A DNA stretch of 64,000 bases from an uncultured Myxococcales bacterium (GTDB lineage: Bacteria > Myxococcota_A > UBA9042). The translations under genes and the position numbers were made by a program. Positions 1 through 8,492 of the stretch are shown here, one piece after another. The notes beneath the pieces are model-generated. The model was not told where the DNA came from and did not search any database. It worked only from the letters and a program-made list of their open reading frames with translations. The stretch is taken from positions 40,318-104,317 of the forward strand of contig CAIYWC010000195.1 of the NCBI GenBank assembly GCA_903929795.1, given 5' to 3'. Positions within the stretch are counted from its first letter, which is position 1. Every line of letters starts with the position of its first letter.

Positions 1-287
1 ATGCGCCGCTCCAGATCGTCGAGATCCTCGGGGGTCAGCGGCCGTGGCAGGTCAAAATCGTAGTAAAATCCATGCTCAATCGCCGGGCCGGTCGCGACCT
101 TGGCGTCGGGGAACACCTGCAACACCGCCTCCGCCATCAGGTGCGCGGCCGAGTGTCGCAGCCGGTGCAGACGCTTGGCACGAACCTCGTCCTCGGCGGC
201 CTTGAGCGGTTGAAACTCAAGACCTTCAATGAGTTGCAGGAAATTCTGCGGCAGGGAAGACGCGGCGGACTCTGGGACATCGGACAT
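1..287 (-). CDS. thrS: Threonyl-tRNA synthetase, N-terminal part (cut by window edge)
   Basis: This would charge tRNA-Thr with threonine in the cytoplasm. Only the first ~95 residues lie in the window; the rest runs off the left edge. The visible part contains the HSAAH zinc/editing-site motif at about residues 47-51, then [20 protein letters not shown] and [13 protein letters not shown], which are characteristic of the ThrRS second additional (editing) domain. The ATG at 287 is preceded by GGAG at a good distance. Only about 45 residues precede the HxxxH motif, so the usual ~60-residue N-terminal TGS domain appears to be missing. A free-standing editing protein cannot be excluded because the catalytic core is not in the window. 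Confidence 0.85.
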   Translation of the reverse strand, partial: MSDVPESAASSLPQNFLQLIEGLEFQPLKAAEDEVRAKRLHRLRHSAAHLMAEAVLQVFPDAKVATGPAIEHGFYYDFDLPRPLTPEDLDDLERR

Positions 288-368
288 GGGAAACTCCTGG
301 CTGGCGCGCAGACAATCGCGCGGCGCGGCCGGCGAGTGTAGCAGAGGCGGCGATCGGGTGGTAGGCGG

Positions 369-2387
369 TTAGCGCGGCGCGGTCAGCTCGGCCACCAGCG
401 CCTTGGCGCCGTAGACCACGTCCAGCGCTTCCAGCAGGGCCGGCGCGGCGACGCTGATGGCGCGGTTGTAGCGGTCGTCGTAGCCAAAATTGCCGACGAG
501 CGACTGGATGTTGCCATCGAAGATCAGGCCGACGATTTCGCCCGCGCGGTTCACGACCGGGCTGCCGGAGTTGCCGCCGATAATATCGTTTGTGGTCGCG
601 AGGTTCAGCTGCGTGTCGCCGTGGAGCTTACCGCGCGCGGCGGTCCATTTCTTGGGCAGATCCCACGGATGCGCGCCCTTGGCTGCGTCGGACTTGGCAA
701 ACAGGCCGTCAAACGTCGTCCACGGCGCGATCTTCTGGGTATTTTCCTCATAACCAGCGACTTTTCCAAAGGAAAGCCGCAGCGTAAACGTCGCGTCCGG
801 GTACGTCTCCAGCGCGCCGGCTTGGTTGCGCGCCGCCTGGATCTGCGCTTGCGCCGCCTTGACCGGTCCTTCGACCTCGTCCTCAAACCGCTTGCGCAGC
901 TGCCGCGCCTGCGGGTCCAACAGCTTGGCCAGCGCGATCAGCGTGTCGTGGGACGCCGCCAGCGCCTCGCGATCGCCGGCCAGCTTCTTGCGCGCCGCGA
1001 CATCCAGCAGCCCGCAGCCCGCGACCAGCTCCCGCGCCCGCGCGTCGGGCGTCTTGCCCGCCAGCACCGCCAGAACGGTCGGGTCCTGCGCGCCCAGCCG
1101 CCGCTGCAAGTCCGCCAGCCCGGACGTCAGCTGGGCAATCTCCAGCTCCGGGAAGATCGGCGCGGGCGAAAACAGCGCCAGCTCAAGCGAATTCAGGTTC
1201 GAGTCGCGGTATTCGCGCAGCCGCAGCTCCGTGGGCTTTTGGCGCTCCTCCGCCAGCCGCACGATCCCGCGCGCGATCCCGAACAGCTTGGAACCAAACG
1301 TGTTGTTCTCGGTTTCGTACCACGGCACAAAAAACGCGCGGAGCGTCGTCTGCGCTTGAGCGATTGTCGCGAAACCAGTTGAAACAACTGTTAATTCCTC
1401 GCCGCGTTTGTGGGCAATCAGCGCCGGGTCGCGCAAACCAGCCAGATAGCCGCCAATCGCCTTGAGCGCATTCTCCGTGCCAAACAGCGGCGTGTGTGCC
1501 TGGCGCTCGAACTCCGCGCCGCGCTGGCCGTAGTCTTGCAGAACCTTGCGCATTCGCTGGAGATCCTCGTACCGGTACGCCAGCGTAAGGTCGCGCAGCG
1601 TCTCCAGCTGCGCCACCGTCAGCAGCCGAGACGTGTTGCCCGGATTGCCCGACGTGAACACAAGCTCACCGTCGGCCAACGGCTGGGTCGGCCATGCGAA
1701 AAAATCCTGTGGATGCAAGGGCTTGTCATCGGTGTAGACCCGAAAAAGTGCCATGTCGTAGTCAAAACGCGGGTACGTGAAATTGTCGGCATCGCCGCCA
1801 AAGAACGCGATCTGGCCCTCGGGCGCAAAAACCAGCCGTACGTCGGTGTATTTGTGGTACCGGTACAGGTCGAACGCCGCGCCCTGGTACAGCGCCACCA
1901 CGTCGCAGCGGTCGCCCGTCTGCTTGGCGCACGCCTGCTCCATCTCGGTCATCTTGCGCTTTTGCGCAGCGTTGATATCGGCCGCCGACATCCCTGTTTT
2001 TTCGACGCTTTTGACGTCCTTGCTGACTTCAGAAATCGCCACCAGGACGTTGAGCTCGAGATCCGGGCAGCGCAGCTCTTCCGCGGCCTTGCGCGCGTAG
2101 AAGCCATCTTCGATGAGATTAGCGTCTTTTTTTCCCAACTTGTTGATACAATCGGCACCTACGTGGTGATTAGTCAGGACTAAACCCGTTGGCGAGACAA
2201 AGGATCCTGATCCACCGGAATTGAACCGGACCGACGCCAGCCGCACGTGGTCGAGCCACTGCTGCGTCGGCTTGAAAGCGTACTTGGCCGCGAGCTGCGC
2301 CAGCGGCGGCCGGTTGAACGTCCACATGCCCTCGTCCGCGAGCGCCGGCAGGGAAAAAAACAGCAAGACCACCGGAAGAATGCGCAT
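369..2387 (-). CDS. S46 family dipeptidyl-peptidase (DPP7/DPP11-like)
   Basis: Predicted exported serine exopeptidase releasing dipeptides from the N-terminus of oligopeptides. The 672-residue protein starts with a signal peptide (cleavage near ALA/DEG, residue 17). The S46 catalytic triad is visible: the NHH motif at about 73-75, Asp211 in the YDMALFR block, and Ser607 in GGNSGSPV. Length fits the family (~700). In S46 enzymes the residue after the FD of the block following the catalytic Ser separates DPP7 (Gly, broad/hydrophobic P1) from DPP11 (Arg, acidic P1). Here it is FDGN, with Gly625, so a DPP7-like specificity is inferred. The start is 15 bp downstream of the glycosyltransferase stop, suggesting co-transcription. 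Confidence 0.9.
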   Translation of the reverse strand: MRILPVVLLFFSLPALADEGMWTFNRPPLAQLAAKYAFKPTQQWLDHVRLASVRFNSGGSGSFVSPTGLVLTNHHVGADCINKLGKKDANLIEDGFYARKAAEELRCPDLELNVLVAISEVSKDVKSVEKTGMSAADINAAQKRKMTEMEQACAKQTGDRCDVVALYQGAAFDLYRYHKYTDVRLVFAPEGQIAFFGGDADNFTYPRFDYDMALFRVYTDDKPLHPQDFFAWPTQPLADGELVFTSGNPGNTSRLLTVAQLETLRDLTLAYRYEDLQRMRKVLQDYGQRGAEFERQAHTPLFGTENALKAIGGYLAGLRDPALIAHKRGEELTVVSTGFATIAQAQTTLRAFFVPWYETENNTFGSKLFGIARGIVRLAEERQKPTELRLREYRDSNLNSLELALFSPAPIFPELEIAQLTSGLADLQRRLGAQDPTVLAVLAGKTPDARARELVAGCGLLDVAARKKLAGDREALAASHDTLIALAKLLDPQARQLRKRFEDEVEGPVKAAQAQIQAARNQAGALETYPDATFTLRLSFGKVAGYEENTQKIAPWTTFDGLFAKSDAAKGAHPWDLPKKWTAARGKLHGDTQLNLATTNDIIGGNSGSPVVNRAGEIVGLIFDGNIQSLVGNFGYDDRYNRAISVAAPALLEALDVVYGAKALVAELTAPR

Positions 2388-2402
2388 CCATCACTCCAAA
2401 TT

Positions 2403-3116
2403 TCAGGGATTTTCAATGGAAAGCCGCGCGCGAAGCTTCAGTACTTCATCGGCAACTCTACTGATTTGTTTGAGATTAGCCACACGCGATCCGCCCCCAT
2501 CCAGACGCGGCAAGCTCGCGATGACCGAATCCGCGGTCTGGTAGCCCAGCCGCTTGGCGCGGACAATCAGCTCAAAGCTGAAAAAAAACGTATTCGCGGC
2601 AATGACTTGCAAGCCGATCTGCTCGCGGGCGACGCGGACCGGAAACAGGTACGTGCCCTCCAGCGCGAAGTCCACGCCGATTGCGGCGCGCATGAACAGG
2701 CGAAAACTCCGGGAAATGACGGTGCGAATCGCGTTGTTGGGCCGGTTGCCATAGGTCGAGAGCACGATCGGCGCGCGATCCAGCAGCGGCAGCATCTTGG
2801 CAACTTCGGCGGCCGGGATCTGCCCGTCCGCGGCCAGCATGCAGAAATAGTCCTTGGAGGACGCGGTGATCCCCGTCTTCAGCCCCGCGCCCATGCCCAG
2901 GTTGCGCGCGTGCTGGAGCAGGCGCACGCGCGGCTCGCGGGCGGCGTACGCGCGCACGATCGCGGCGCTCTGGTCCGTCGATCCATCGTCCACCACAAGG
3001 ATTTCCCAGTCTGGCAGCGCCGCGTGGCAAAACGCCAGCGCCTCTTCGAGCGTTCGCGGCAGCGCTTGCTGCTCGTTCAGGCAGAGGTAAATGAGCGAGA
3101 GCGACGGTGTCGGCAC
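2403..3116 (-). CDS. Glycosyltransferase family 2
   Basis: Predicted to transfer a sugar from a nucleotide donor to a lipid or glycan acceptor; the GT-A fold resembles dolichyl/polyprenyl-phosphate sugar transferases. The protein (237 aa from the chosen GTG) shows CLNEQQALPRTL near the start, the nucleotide-binding VDDGSTDQS, ARNLGMGAGLKTGI, and LAADGQIP in the place of the DxD metal motif. The frame stays open further upstream, but that would overlap the preceding gene. The GTG at 3116 lies 12 bp after the preceding stop, and the protein then begins directly with the GT2 core. No obvious transmembrane segment is present, so it is probably cytoplasmic or peripheral. The acceptor is unknown. 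Confidence 0.8.
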   Translation of the reverse strand: MPTPSLSLIYLCLNEQQALPRTLEEALAFCHAALPDWEILVVDDGSTDQSAAIVRAYAAREPRVRLLQHARNLGMGAGLKTGITASSKDYFCMLAADGQIPAAEVAKMLPLLDRAPIVLSTYGNRPNNAIRTVISRSFRLFMRAAIGVDFALEGTYLFPVRVAREQIGLQVIAANTFFFSFELIVRAKRLGYQTADSVIASLPRLDGGGSRVANLKQISRVADEVLKLRARLSIENP

Positions 3117-3127
3117 GGGCGTGTGAC

Positions 3128-6100
3128 CTACGGCAAGGAGTCGGGGACCGCGACTGGCACTGAGCTTGCCACCATGCCGGGAATGCCACCAGTGCCCCAG
3201 CAAAAGACCGCGCCGTCGAAGCGCCGTGCGCACGCGTGCTGGCCGCGGGCGGTGATTTGCACAAAGCCCTGTTCCATGCCGGGGACCACCAGCGGGCTCG
3301 CATTCCCGGCGGTCGTGCCATTGCCCATCTGGCCGGCGCTGCCGTCGCCCCAGCAGTTGACGCTACCGTTCAGCAGCTCGCAGGTGAAGTCGTCGCCCGC
3401 GGCAAGCTGCGTGGGTTTGTCCCACGTCCCGGCGGTGCCACCGGCGAATGCCGGCGTGCCGGGTGTGCCGTTGCCGAACTGTCCGAGGTCGTTATGACCC
3501 CAGCAGCGCATCGGGAGCGACGGGATGGTCGCGCACGCGTGCCGCTTGCCGACGGCGATCGCGCTGGCGCCAGAGACGCCGAGGACTTCGAGCGGGCTGG
3601 CGGACCCGCCGTCGCCCACGACGCCTGTGTGCCAGGCATTGGCCCACTCGCCCCAGCATTTCACGCTGCCGTCGCTCTGGATCGCGCACGAATCGTTGCC
3701 GCCGACGCCGATGGCCAGGATGCCGGTCATCCCGGCGATCGGGACCGCCGATTGGCCGACGGCGGACGCGCCGGCGACTTGGCCGAAGTTGGATTGTCCC
3801 CAGCATTGCATCGTGCCGTTCGCGGCCAGCGCGCAGCCGTGGTTGTCGCCAAGGCCGATGCTCGCGAAGTTGTTGAGGCCGGAAGCGACCGCGACTGGTG
3901 CCGTCGTCAGCAACTTGCCGCCGAGGTCGACGTCCGCCTGGAACTGGTCGCTCCGGCCCCAGCCGACCGCGCCCAGGCTCGTGTCCACCCACGCGACGTT
4001 GAAGCCGTTGCCGGCGCCCATCCGGATCGCCGTGGGACCGGCGACCGCGCTGTTGACCATGGCGCGCAAGGGCACCCAAGACGCGTCGACGTCGCCGTTG
4101 CCCAGCTGGTGGTTGCTGTTGTCGCCCCAGCAGTAGACGTGGCTGCTGGCGGTGATCGCGCAAGTGTGGTCGTTGCCGGCGACGATGCTGGTCGCCCACG
4201 CCTGGACGCAGCGGCCGTCCGCCAGACAGGTGCCGCCGTTCTCGCAGTTCACGCCCGGAAAATCCACGTTGCCGTGGACACATGCGCCGCCGTAGCAGTG
4301 GTCGGTCTTGGTGCAGAAGTTGCCGTCGTCGCAGGCGCTGAAGTTGGCAACCGCGGTGTGGCTGCAGCCCTGAGCACCGCACGCGTCGAGGGTGCAGCTG
4401 TCGGCGTCGTCGCAGGAACCGACCGCGCCGGATTTGCATACCCCGTTGAAGCAGAGGTCGCCGCTGGTGCACGCGCTGCCGTCCTCGCAGCCGGTGGCCT
4501 CGACGTGGCCGCACGCGCCGCCGGAGCACCAGTCGTCGGTGCAGGGGTTGCCGTCGTCGCAGCTGGCGAGGTTGACGCACGCGTCCGTCGGGTTGCAGGT
4601 GGCCGAGCCCCAGACGTCCGTGCGCGCGGCGATTCCGCCCGGGCTGGTGGATGGCCACGGCAGTGTCAACGCGCCTGCCGCGCCGGCGAGCCACAGGCCA
4701 TCGGCGTCGACTGTGCCGTGCAGCCACGCGCCGGGGCCGTAAGTCCGCGTGGCGACGACGGCAAAGTTGGTGTCGACCCGCCAGACCGCAGCCATGCCGC
4801 CGGTGGTGCCCAAAAGCCAAGCGCTGCCGTCCGGTTGCGGCAAGGCGCCAAAGACGAGGCTGGAGGAGCCGATGTTGAGTGTGCTGAACTGTGCGACCGC
4901 GCTGCCGACGTCGGTGCTGACGAGCACCGGGCTGAATCCGGGGGCCTGGCGGCCGATGTACCACGCGTGGCCGTCGGGACGCACGCTGGCGGCGATCCCG
5001 GTGATCGGCGATGGCGAGGACGGCAGGGTGCGCACGAGCCCGGTGACTTTGCCGGCAGCGTTGAACGTCGCGCGAAAATAGTCAGTCGTTGTCGTGCCTT
5101 CGCACGTGCCGAGGAGGACGCCGTCCTGGATGAGCACCGCCGCGCAGGTCTCGTTGCCGTCGCCGAGGCTGTGGAACATCGGTTTGCTGCCCGGGTCAAT
5201 CGTGTAGAACTGGTGCTTGGCGATGGCGCCGGTGTTCAGGCTGTCGACGGCGGTGTACCAGCGCGTGAACGGCGCGGTCCCGTCCGAGGGCACGATGGTC
5301 GTGCCAAATGCTGCGCGCGGAACACCGCTATTCCAAAAGGAATTGTAGGGTTCGTAGACGCCCGACTGCGCCAGCTGATCGTTGTCGTCCAGCAGCCCGT
5401 ACCACGGCTGCCACGGCAGCAGGTTGTCGGTCGTATGGCCGTGGACCAGCACGTCGGTGCCGTGGGTCGCCACGTCGTCGATGACCAGGTTGTCCAGCGT
5501 CGCATCCGGCTGGACCGCGCCAATCGCCTGTCCCACGCGGCTGATGCGCTGGGTGATCAGCTGGAATTTTGCCGGGTTGCTCGCCGTTTGCTGCCAGCCA
5601 ATCAGCACCCGACTGCCGTCCTTGCGCGGCGCGACGCCGACCCACTGGCCGGTGCCGGTCGGCACGGGGAATGCTTGGAGCCAGCGCGTGATTTGGCCGC
5701 CGCAGCTCGCGCCCGCGCACGTGTCCGCGCTCGTGCACGCGTCGCCGTCGTCGCATGGCGTGCCGTCCAAGGCCAGGTGGGTACAGCCGGTCGCGCTCGC
5801 GCACGCGTCCTGGGTGCACGCGTTGTTGTCGTCGCAGGCGGTGGCGGCGAACGGCGTGGAGACGCAGCCGCCGGGCGGAATGCAGAAGTCCTGGGTGCAC
5901 GCGTTGTTGTCGCTGCAGCCGGTCGGGTCGAGCGGTGCGTGAACGCAGCCGGTGGCGACCGCGCAGTTGTCGATTGTGCACGCGTTCGCGTCGCTGCAGT
6001 CGATGCTCGCGTGGGTGCAGCCCAGCGCGGCGTCGCACGCGTCGGTCGTGCAGGCGCTGCCGTCGTCGCAGAAATTGGCGGCGAGCAGGATGTGGCTGCA

Positions 6101-6709
6101 GCCGATCTTGGCGTCGCACACGTCTTGCGTGCACTTGTTCGCGTCGTCGCAGGAGACGGCGCCGTGGGTGCAGCCGCTGGCGCTGGCGCAGCCGTCGCTG
6201 GTGCACGCGTCGCCGTCGTCGCACGCGGTTGCGGCTTGCGCGATGTGCACGCAGCCGGTCGCGTCGTCGCACAGGTCGACGGTGCACGCGTCGCCGTCCT
6301 TGCACGCGTCCGCGCTCCAAGGCGTGTGGCTGCAGCCGGTCGCGGGCACGCAGCTGTCCGTGGTGCACGCCTTGCCGTCATCGCATTGGCTGGCGGAGGT
6401 GCAGCCGCTGTCCGGCGTCACATCCGCGGCGGCGTCGGGCGCCCACGTGTCGACGTCCGCGACGCTCACCGCGTCTGCCGCGTCCGTGCCCGGTTCAGCG
6501 GTATCCGCATCGGCGAAGGCGTCGGTGGTGGCCGAGTCGGCGGATTCCGCGTCAACCGCAGTAGTGTCAAGGACTTGTGCTGCATCAGCGGGTGGCAGGT
6601 CACCGCCAATCCCGCCCAAGCCACACGCGGCTGTCGCAAGGCAAAGCGCCGCCGCGACCGCTCGTCGTCCCCTCGTCGCAGCCGCGCTGGGAGATCTCTC
6701 GTGCTTCAT
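3128..6709 (-). CDS. Large surface lipoprotein with Cys-rich repeats and RCC1 repeats
   Basis: Lipoprotein of 1193 residues with no assigned catalytic function. The signal peptide ends in a lipobox (ATAAC, Cys29) and is followed by an Asp/Ala/Thr-rich linker to about residue 95. Next is a tandem array of Cys-rich modules of the CDDGxxCTxDxC type (~100-336), a probable beta-propeller-like middle region, a second Cys-rich block (~700-836), and about seven RCC1-type repeats (~838-1193) recognised by recurrent CWG and GNG turns with HxCA. The start chosen is the ATG that yields the lipoprotein signal; the frame remains open upstream into the promoter region. RCC1 propellers usually mediate protein binding. 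Adhesion or display at the cell surface is inference. Confidence 0.85.
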   Translation of the reverse strand: MKHERSPSAAATRGRRAVAAALCLATAACGLGGIGGDLPPADAAQVLDTTAVDAESADSATTDAFADADTAEPGTDAADAVSVADVDTWAPDAAADVTPDSGCTSASQCDDGKACTTDSCVPATGCSHTPWSADACKDGDACTVDLCDDATGCVHIAQAATACDDGDACTSDGCASASGCTHGAVSCDDANKCTQDVCDAKIGCSHILLAANFCDDGSACTTDACDAALGCTHASIDCSDANACTIDNCAVATGCVHAPLDPTGCSDNNACTQDFCIPPGGCVSTPFAATACDDNNACTQDACASATGCTHLALDGTPCDDGDACTSADTCAGASCGGQITRWLQAFPVPTGTGQWVGVAPRKDGSRVLIGWQQTASNPAKFQLITQRISRVGQAIGAVQPDATLDNLVIDDVATHGTDVLVHGHTTDNLLPWQPWYGLLDDNDQLAQSGVYEPYNSFWNSGVPRAAFGTTIVPSDGTAPFTRWYTAVDSLNTGAIAKHQFYTIDPGSKPMFHSLGDGNETCAAVLIQDGVLLGTCEGTTTTDYFRATFNAAGKVTGLVRTLPSSPSPITGIAASVRPDGHAWYIGRQAPGFSPVLVSTDVGSAVAQFSTLNIGSSSLVFGALPQPDGSAWLLGTTGGMAAVWRVDTNFAVVATRTYGPGAWLHGTVDADGLWLAGAAGALTLPWPSTSPGGIAARTDVWGSATCNPTDACVNLASCDDGNPCTDDWCSGGACGHVEATGCEDGSACTSGDLCFNGVCKSGAVGSCDDADSCTLDACGAQGCSHTAVANFSACDDGNFCTKTDHCYGGACVHGNVDFPGVNCENGGTCLADGRCVQAWATSIVAGNDHTCAITASSHVYCWGDNSNHQLGNGDVDASWVPLRAMVNSAVAGPTAIRMGAGNGFNVAWVDTSLGAVGWGRSDQFQADVDLGGKLLTTAPVAVASGLNNFASIGLGDNHGCALAANGTMQCWGQSNFGQVAGASAVGQSAVPIAGMTGILAIGVGGNDSCAIQSDGSVKCWGEWANAWHTGVVGDGGSASPLEVLGVSGASAIAVGKRHACATIPSLPMRCWGHNDLGQFGNGTPGTPAFAGGTAGTWDKPTQLAAGDDFTCELLNGSVNCWGDGSAGQMGNGTTAGNASPLVVPGMEQGFVQITARGQHACARRFDGAVFCWGTGGIPGMVASSVPVAVPDSLP
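4210..4600. repeat. Second block of degenerate Cys-rich module repeats
   Basis: This part of the large lipoprotein gene encodes about four further copies of the Asp/Cys module (CDDGNPCTDDWC and similar). They join the middle propeller-like region to the RCC1 domain. The units are conserved mainly in the Cys, Asp and Gly positions and differ at the DNA level, so this is a protein repeat and not a CRISPR or satellite. Confidence 0.65.
5695..6412. repeat. Tandem degenerate repeats coding for Cys-rich modules
   Basis: About nine imperfect units of roughly 70-80 bp lie in frame within the large lipoprotein gene. Each encodes a core like CDDGDACTSDGC followed by A..GC.H. Recurrent DNA words such as gcacgcgt and gtcgtcgca make the region visually repetitive on the plus strand. 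The units diverge by substitution and vary in spacing, so they are coding repeats liable to recombination, not a CRISPR array. Confidence 0.7.
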
Positions 6710-6845
6710 TGGCCGCAATCTTGCCGGGAAATGTCGCGAAACGGAAGCCCTCCAGACGCGCCGGCGATTTGCCGCGCTTGCCGCTGGACGGATCGCTGCC
6801 TTTGCCGCAAAATGGCCTCCCGGTTGCGGGTCCGTGCAGGAGTCC

Positions 6846-7769
6846 ATGTCTACGGTTGCGGTTGTCGATATCGGGTCGAACTCGGTGTGTCTGCTCGTCG
6901 CTCGGCGCGGGGCGGACGGCGCGGTGACCGTGCTCGACAAGCTCAAGGACACGCCGCGGCTGCGCGACGAAATCGATGAGAATGGCGTGCTGTCGGAGGT
7001 CGGTGCGGCGCGGACGCTGGCGGCGCTGCGGTTGTTCGCGCAGGTCATCGGCCAGCACAAGGCGCGCGTGCGCGTGGTGGCGACGGCGGCGCTGCGGGCG
7101 GCATGCAATGCCCAGGACTTCATCGCCCGGGCGCAGCGGGAAGCGGGCCTCCGCGTCGAGATCGTGACCGGCGACGAGGAGGCGCGGCTGGCGTTTCTCG
7201 GCGCGCTGTCGGGTCTGGGCGAGCTGGACGGCGAGACAATGGTGGCGGACGTGGGCGGCGGTTCGACGGAGCTGGTGCTCGGGTTGGATGGCCGCGCGGT
7301 GCAGACCATGAGCGAGCCGCTGGGCGCGCTGACCGTGACGCGCGACTGGCTGGGACCGGATCCGGTGTCCCCGGCGGCGGTGGCCCACGCCCGCGCGCAG
7401 ATCCGCGCGATGCTGACGCCGGTGGTGGACGCCTTTCGCGGCCGGCCGCAGCTGCGGGCGGTGGCGACTTCCGGGACGATTCAATGGGTTGCGCGGATCG
7501 CGTGCGTGCAGGCGGGCGACTCGCGCCAGGACGTGCACGGGCTGGAGCTGAGCGCGGTGGCGCTGCGGCAAGTGGTCCAAGCGCTGCAAGCCGCTCCGAA
7601 CCTCGCGGATCGCCTGCGGATTCCCGGGATGGATCCCAGCCGGGCGGACATCTTGCTGGGCGGCACGCTCATCTACGAGGCGCTGACCGACCTGCTGGAC
7701 CTGCCGCTGTGGACGGTGTCGATGGCCGGGCTGCGGATGGGCGTGATTCACGAGCTGCTTGGCACGTAA
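6846..7769 (+). CDS. ppx: Ppx/GppA family exopolyphosphatase or pppGpp phosphatase
   Basis: Cytoplasmic phosphatase of the ASKHA fold, expected to hydrolyse terminal phosphate of polyphosphate and/or pppGpp. The 307-residue protein begins with the phosphate-1 loop VVDIGSNSV, has the TAALRAA and GDEEARLAF blocks, the second loop ADVGGGSTEL, and ATSGT near residue 210. It corresponds to the catalytic core only; the C-terminal HD-like region of long E. coli Ppx is absent, as in short Ppx proteins. The ATG at 6846 follows AGGAG closely. It is divergent from the large lipoprotein gene, and its stop codon directly abuts that of aat on the other strand. Ppx and GppA activities cannot be separated from sequence alone. 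Confidence 0.88.
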   Translation: MSTVAVVDIGSNSVCLLVARRGADGAVTVLDKLKDTPRLRDEIDENGVLSEVGAARTLAALRLFAQVIGQHKARVRVVATAALRAACNAQDFIARAQREAGLRVEIVTGDEEARLAFLGALSGLGELDGETMVADVGGGSTELVLGLDGRAVQTMSEPLGALTVTRDWLGPDPVSPAAVAHARAQIRAMLTPVVDAFRGRPQLRAVATSGTIQWVARIACVQAGDSRQDVHGLELSAVALRQVVQALQAAPNLADRLRIPGMDPSRADILLGGTLIYEALTDLLDLPLWTVSMAGLRMGVIHELLGT

Positions 7770-8483
7770 TCAAAGCACCGGCCCATATTTCAGCGCCTCG
7801 TCCAGCCGCCACGGCCCCGGCGGAATCGGCATCGCCGCCGCGTGATCCAACTCGGCAAGGAACGCCGCACGCGGCATCCGGTGTGCGCCCAGCGCCGCGA
7901 GATGCGGCGTCTCGACCTGGGCGTCCAGCAGCGTGAAGCCCCAGCGCGCGAGCTGCTGGCACAGCGTCACAAGCGCGATTTTACTGGCGTTATCGGCGCG
8001 CGCGAACATGGACTCGCCGCAAAACATGCCGCCAATCGCCATGCCGTAGAGCCCGCCCACGAGCAGGCCGTCCTGCCACGCCTCCGCGCTGTGCGCCCAG
8101 CCGCGGCGGTTCAGCTCCGTGAACGCCGCGCGCAGCTCCGGCGTCAGCCACGTGCCGTCCTGACCCGGGCGCGGCGCGGTCTGGCAGCCGGCGATCACCT
8201 GCGCGAACGCCGAGTCCAGACGAATCTCAAACGGCCGGCGGCGAATCGCCTTGCCCAGCGAGCGGTTGATCCGCACTTCGCTCGGCCGCAGCACAAAGCG
8301 CTCCGGCGGCGAGTGCCACAGCAGCGGATAGCCCTCGCACGGCCAGGGAAAAATCCCTTTGGAATACGCGGCGATCAGCCGCTCCGGCCGTACGTCGCCG
8401 CCGATCGCAATCACCCCCGACGGCTCTGCGCGGCGCGGATCCGGAAAGGTGAAATCGCTGGATTGGAGGCGAAAAACCGGCAT
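7770..8483 (-). CDS. aat: Leucyl/phenylalanyl-tRNA--protein transferase
   Basis: Transfers Leu or Phe from aminoacyl-tRNA to proteins with N-terminal Arg or Lys, marking them for ClpS/ClpAP degradation (N-degron pathway). The 237-residue sequence matches the family along its length: FPDP near the start, AYSKGIFPW, the WHSPPERFVL segment, GTWLTPEL, HSAEAWQDGLLVGGLYG and the FCGESMF motif, then ETPHLAALGAH. It starts 9 bp after the stop of the preceding lipoprotein gene on the same strand, so the two may be co-transcribed. It converges with ppx with no bases between the two stops. Confidence 0.95.
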   Translation of the reverse strand: MPVFRLQSSDFTFPDPRRAEPSGVIAIGGDVRPERLIAAYSKGIFPWPCEGYPLLWHSPPERFVLRPSEVRINRSLGKAIRRRPFEIRLDSAFAQVIAGCQTAPRPGQDGTWLTPELRAAFTELNRRGWAHSAEAWQDGLLVGGLYGMAIGGMFCGESMFARADNASKIALVTLCQQLARWGFTLLDAQVETPHLAALGAHRMPRAAFLAELDHAAAMPIPPGPWRLDEALKYGPVL

Positions 8484-8492
8484 CGGCGCAGG

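Noticed and set aside
5695..6412. Repetitive DNA words resembling a CRISPR or satellite array
   Set aside because: The units are in frame, encode conserved Cys/Asp modules, differ in sequence and spacing and have no unique spacers or cas genes.
3236..6979. A 1247-codon open frame on the plus strand opposite the large lipoprotein
   Set aside because: Very long antisense frames are expected in GC-rich coding DNA. This one has low-complexity Arg/Ala/Val composition, no signal or motif, and covers exactly the lipoprotein, whose lipobox, Cys and RCC1 patterns are real.
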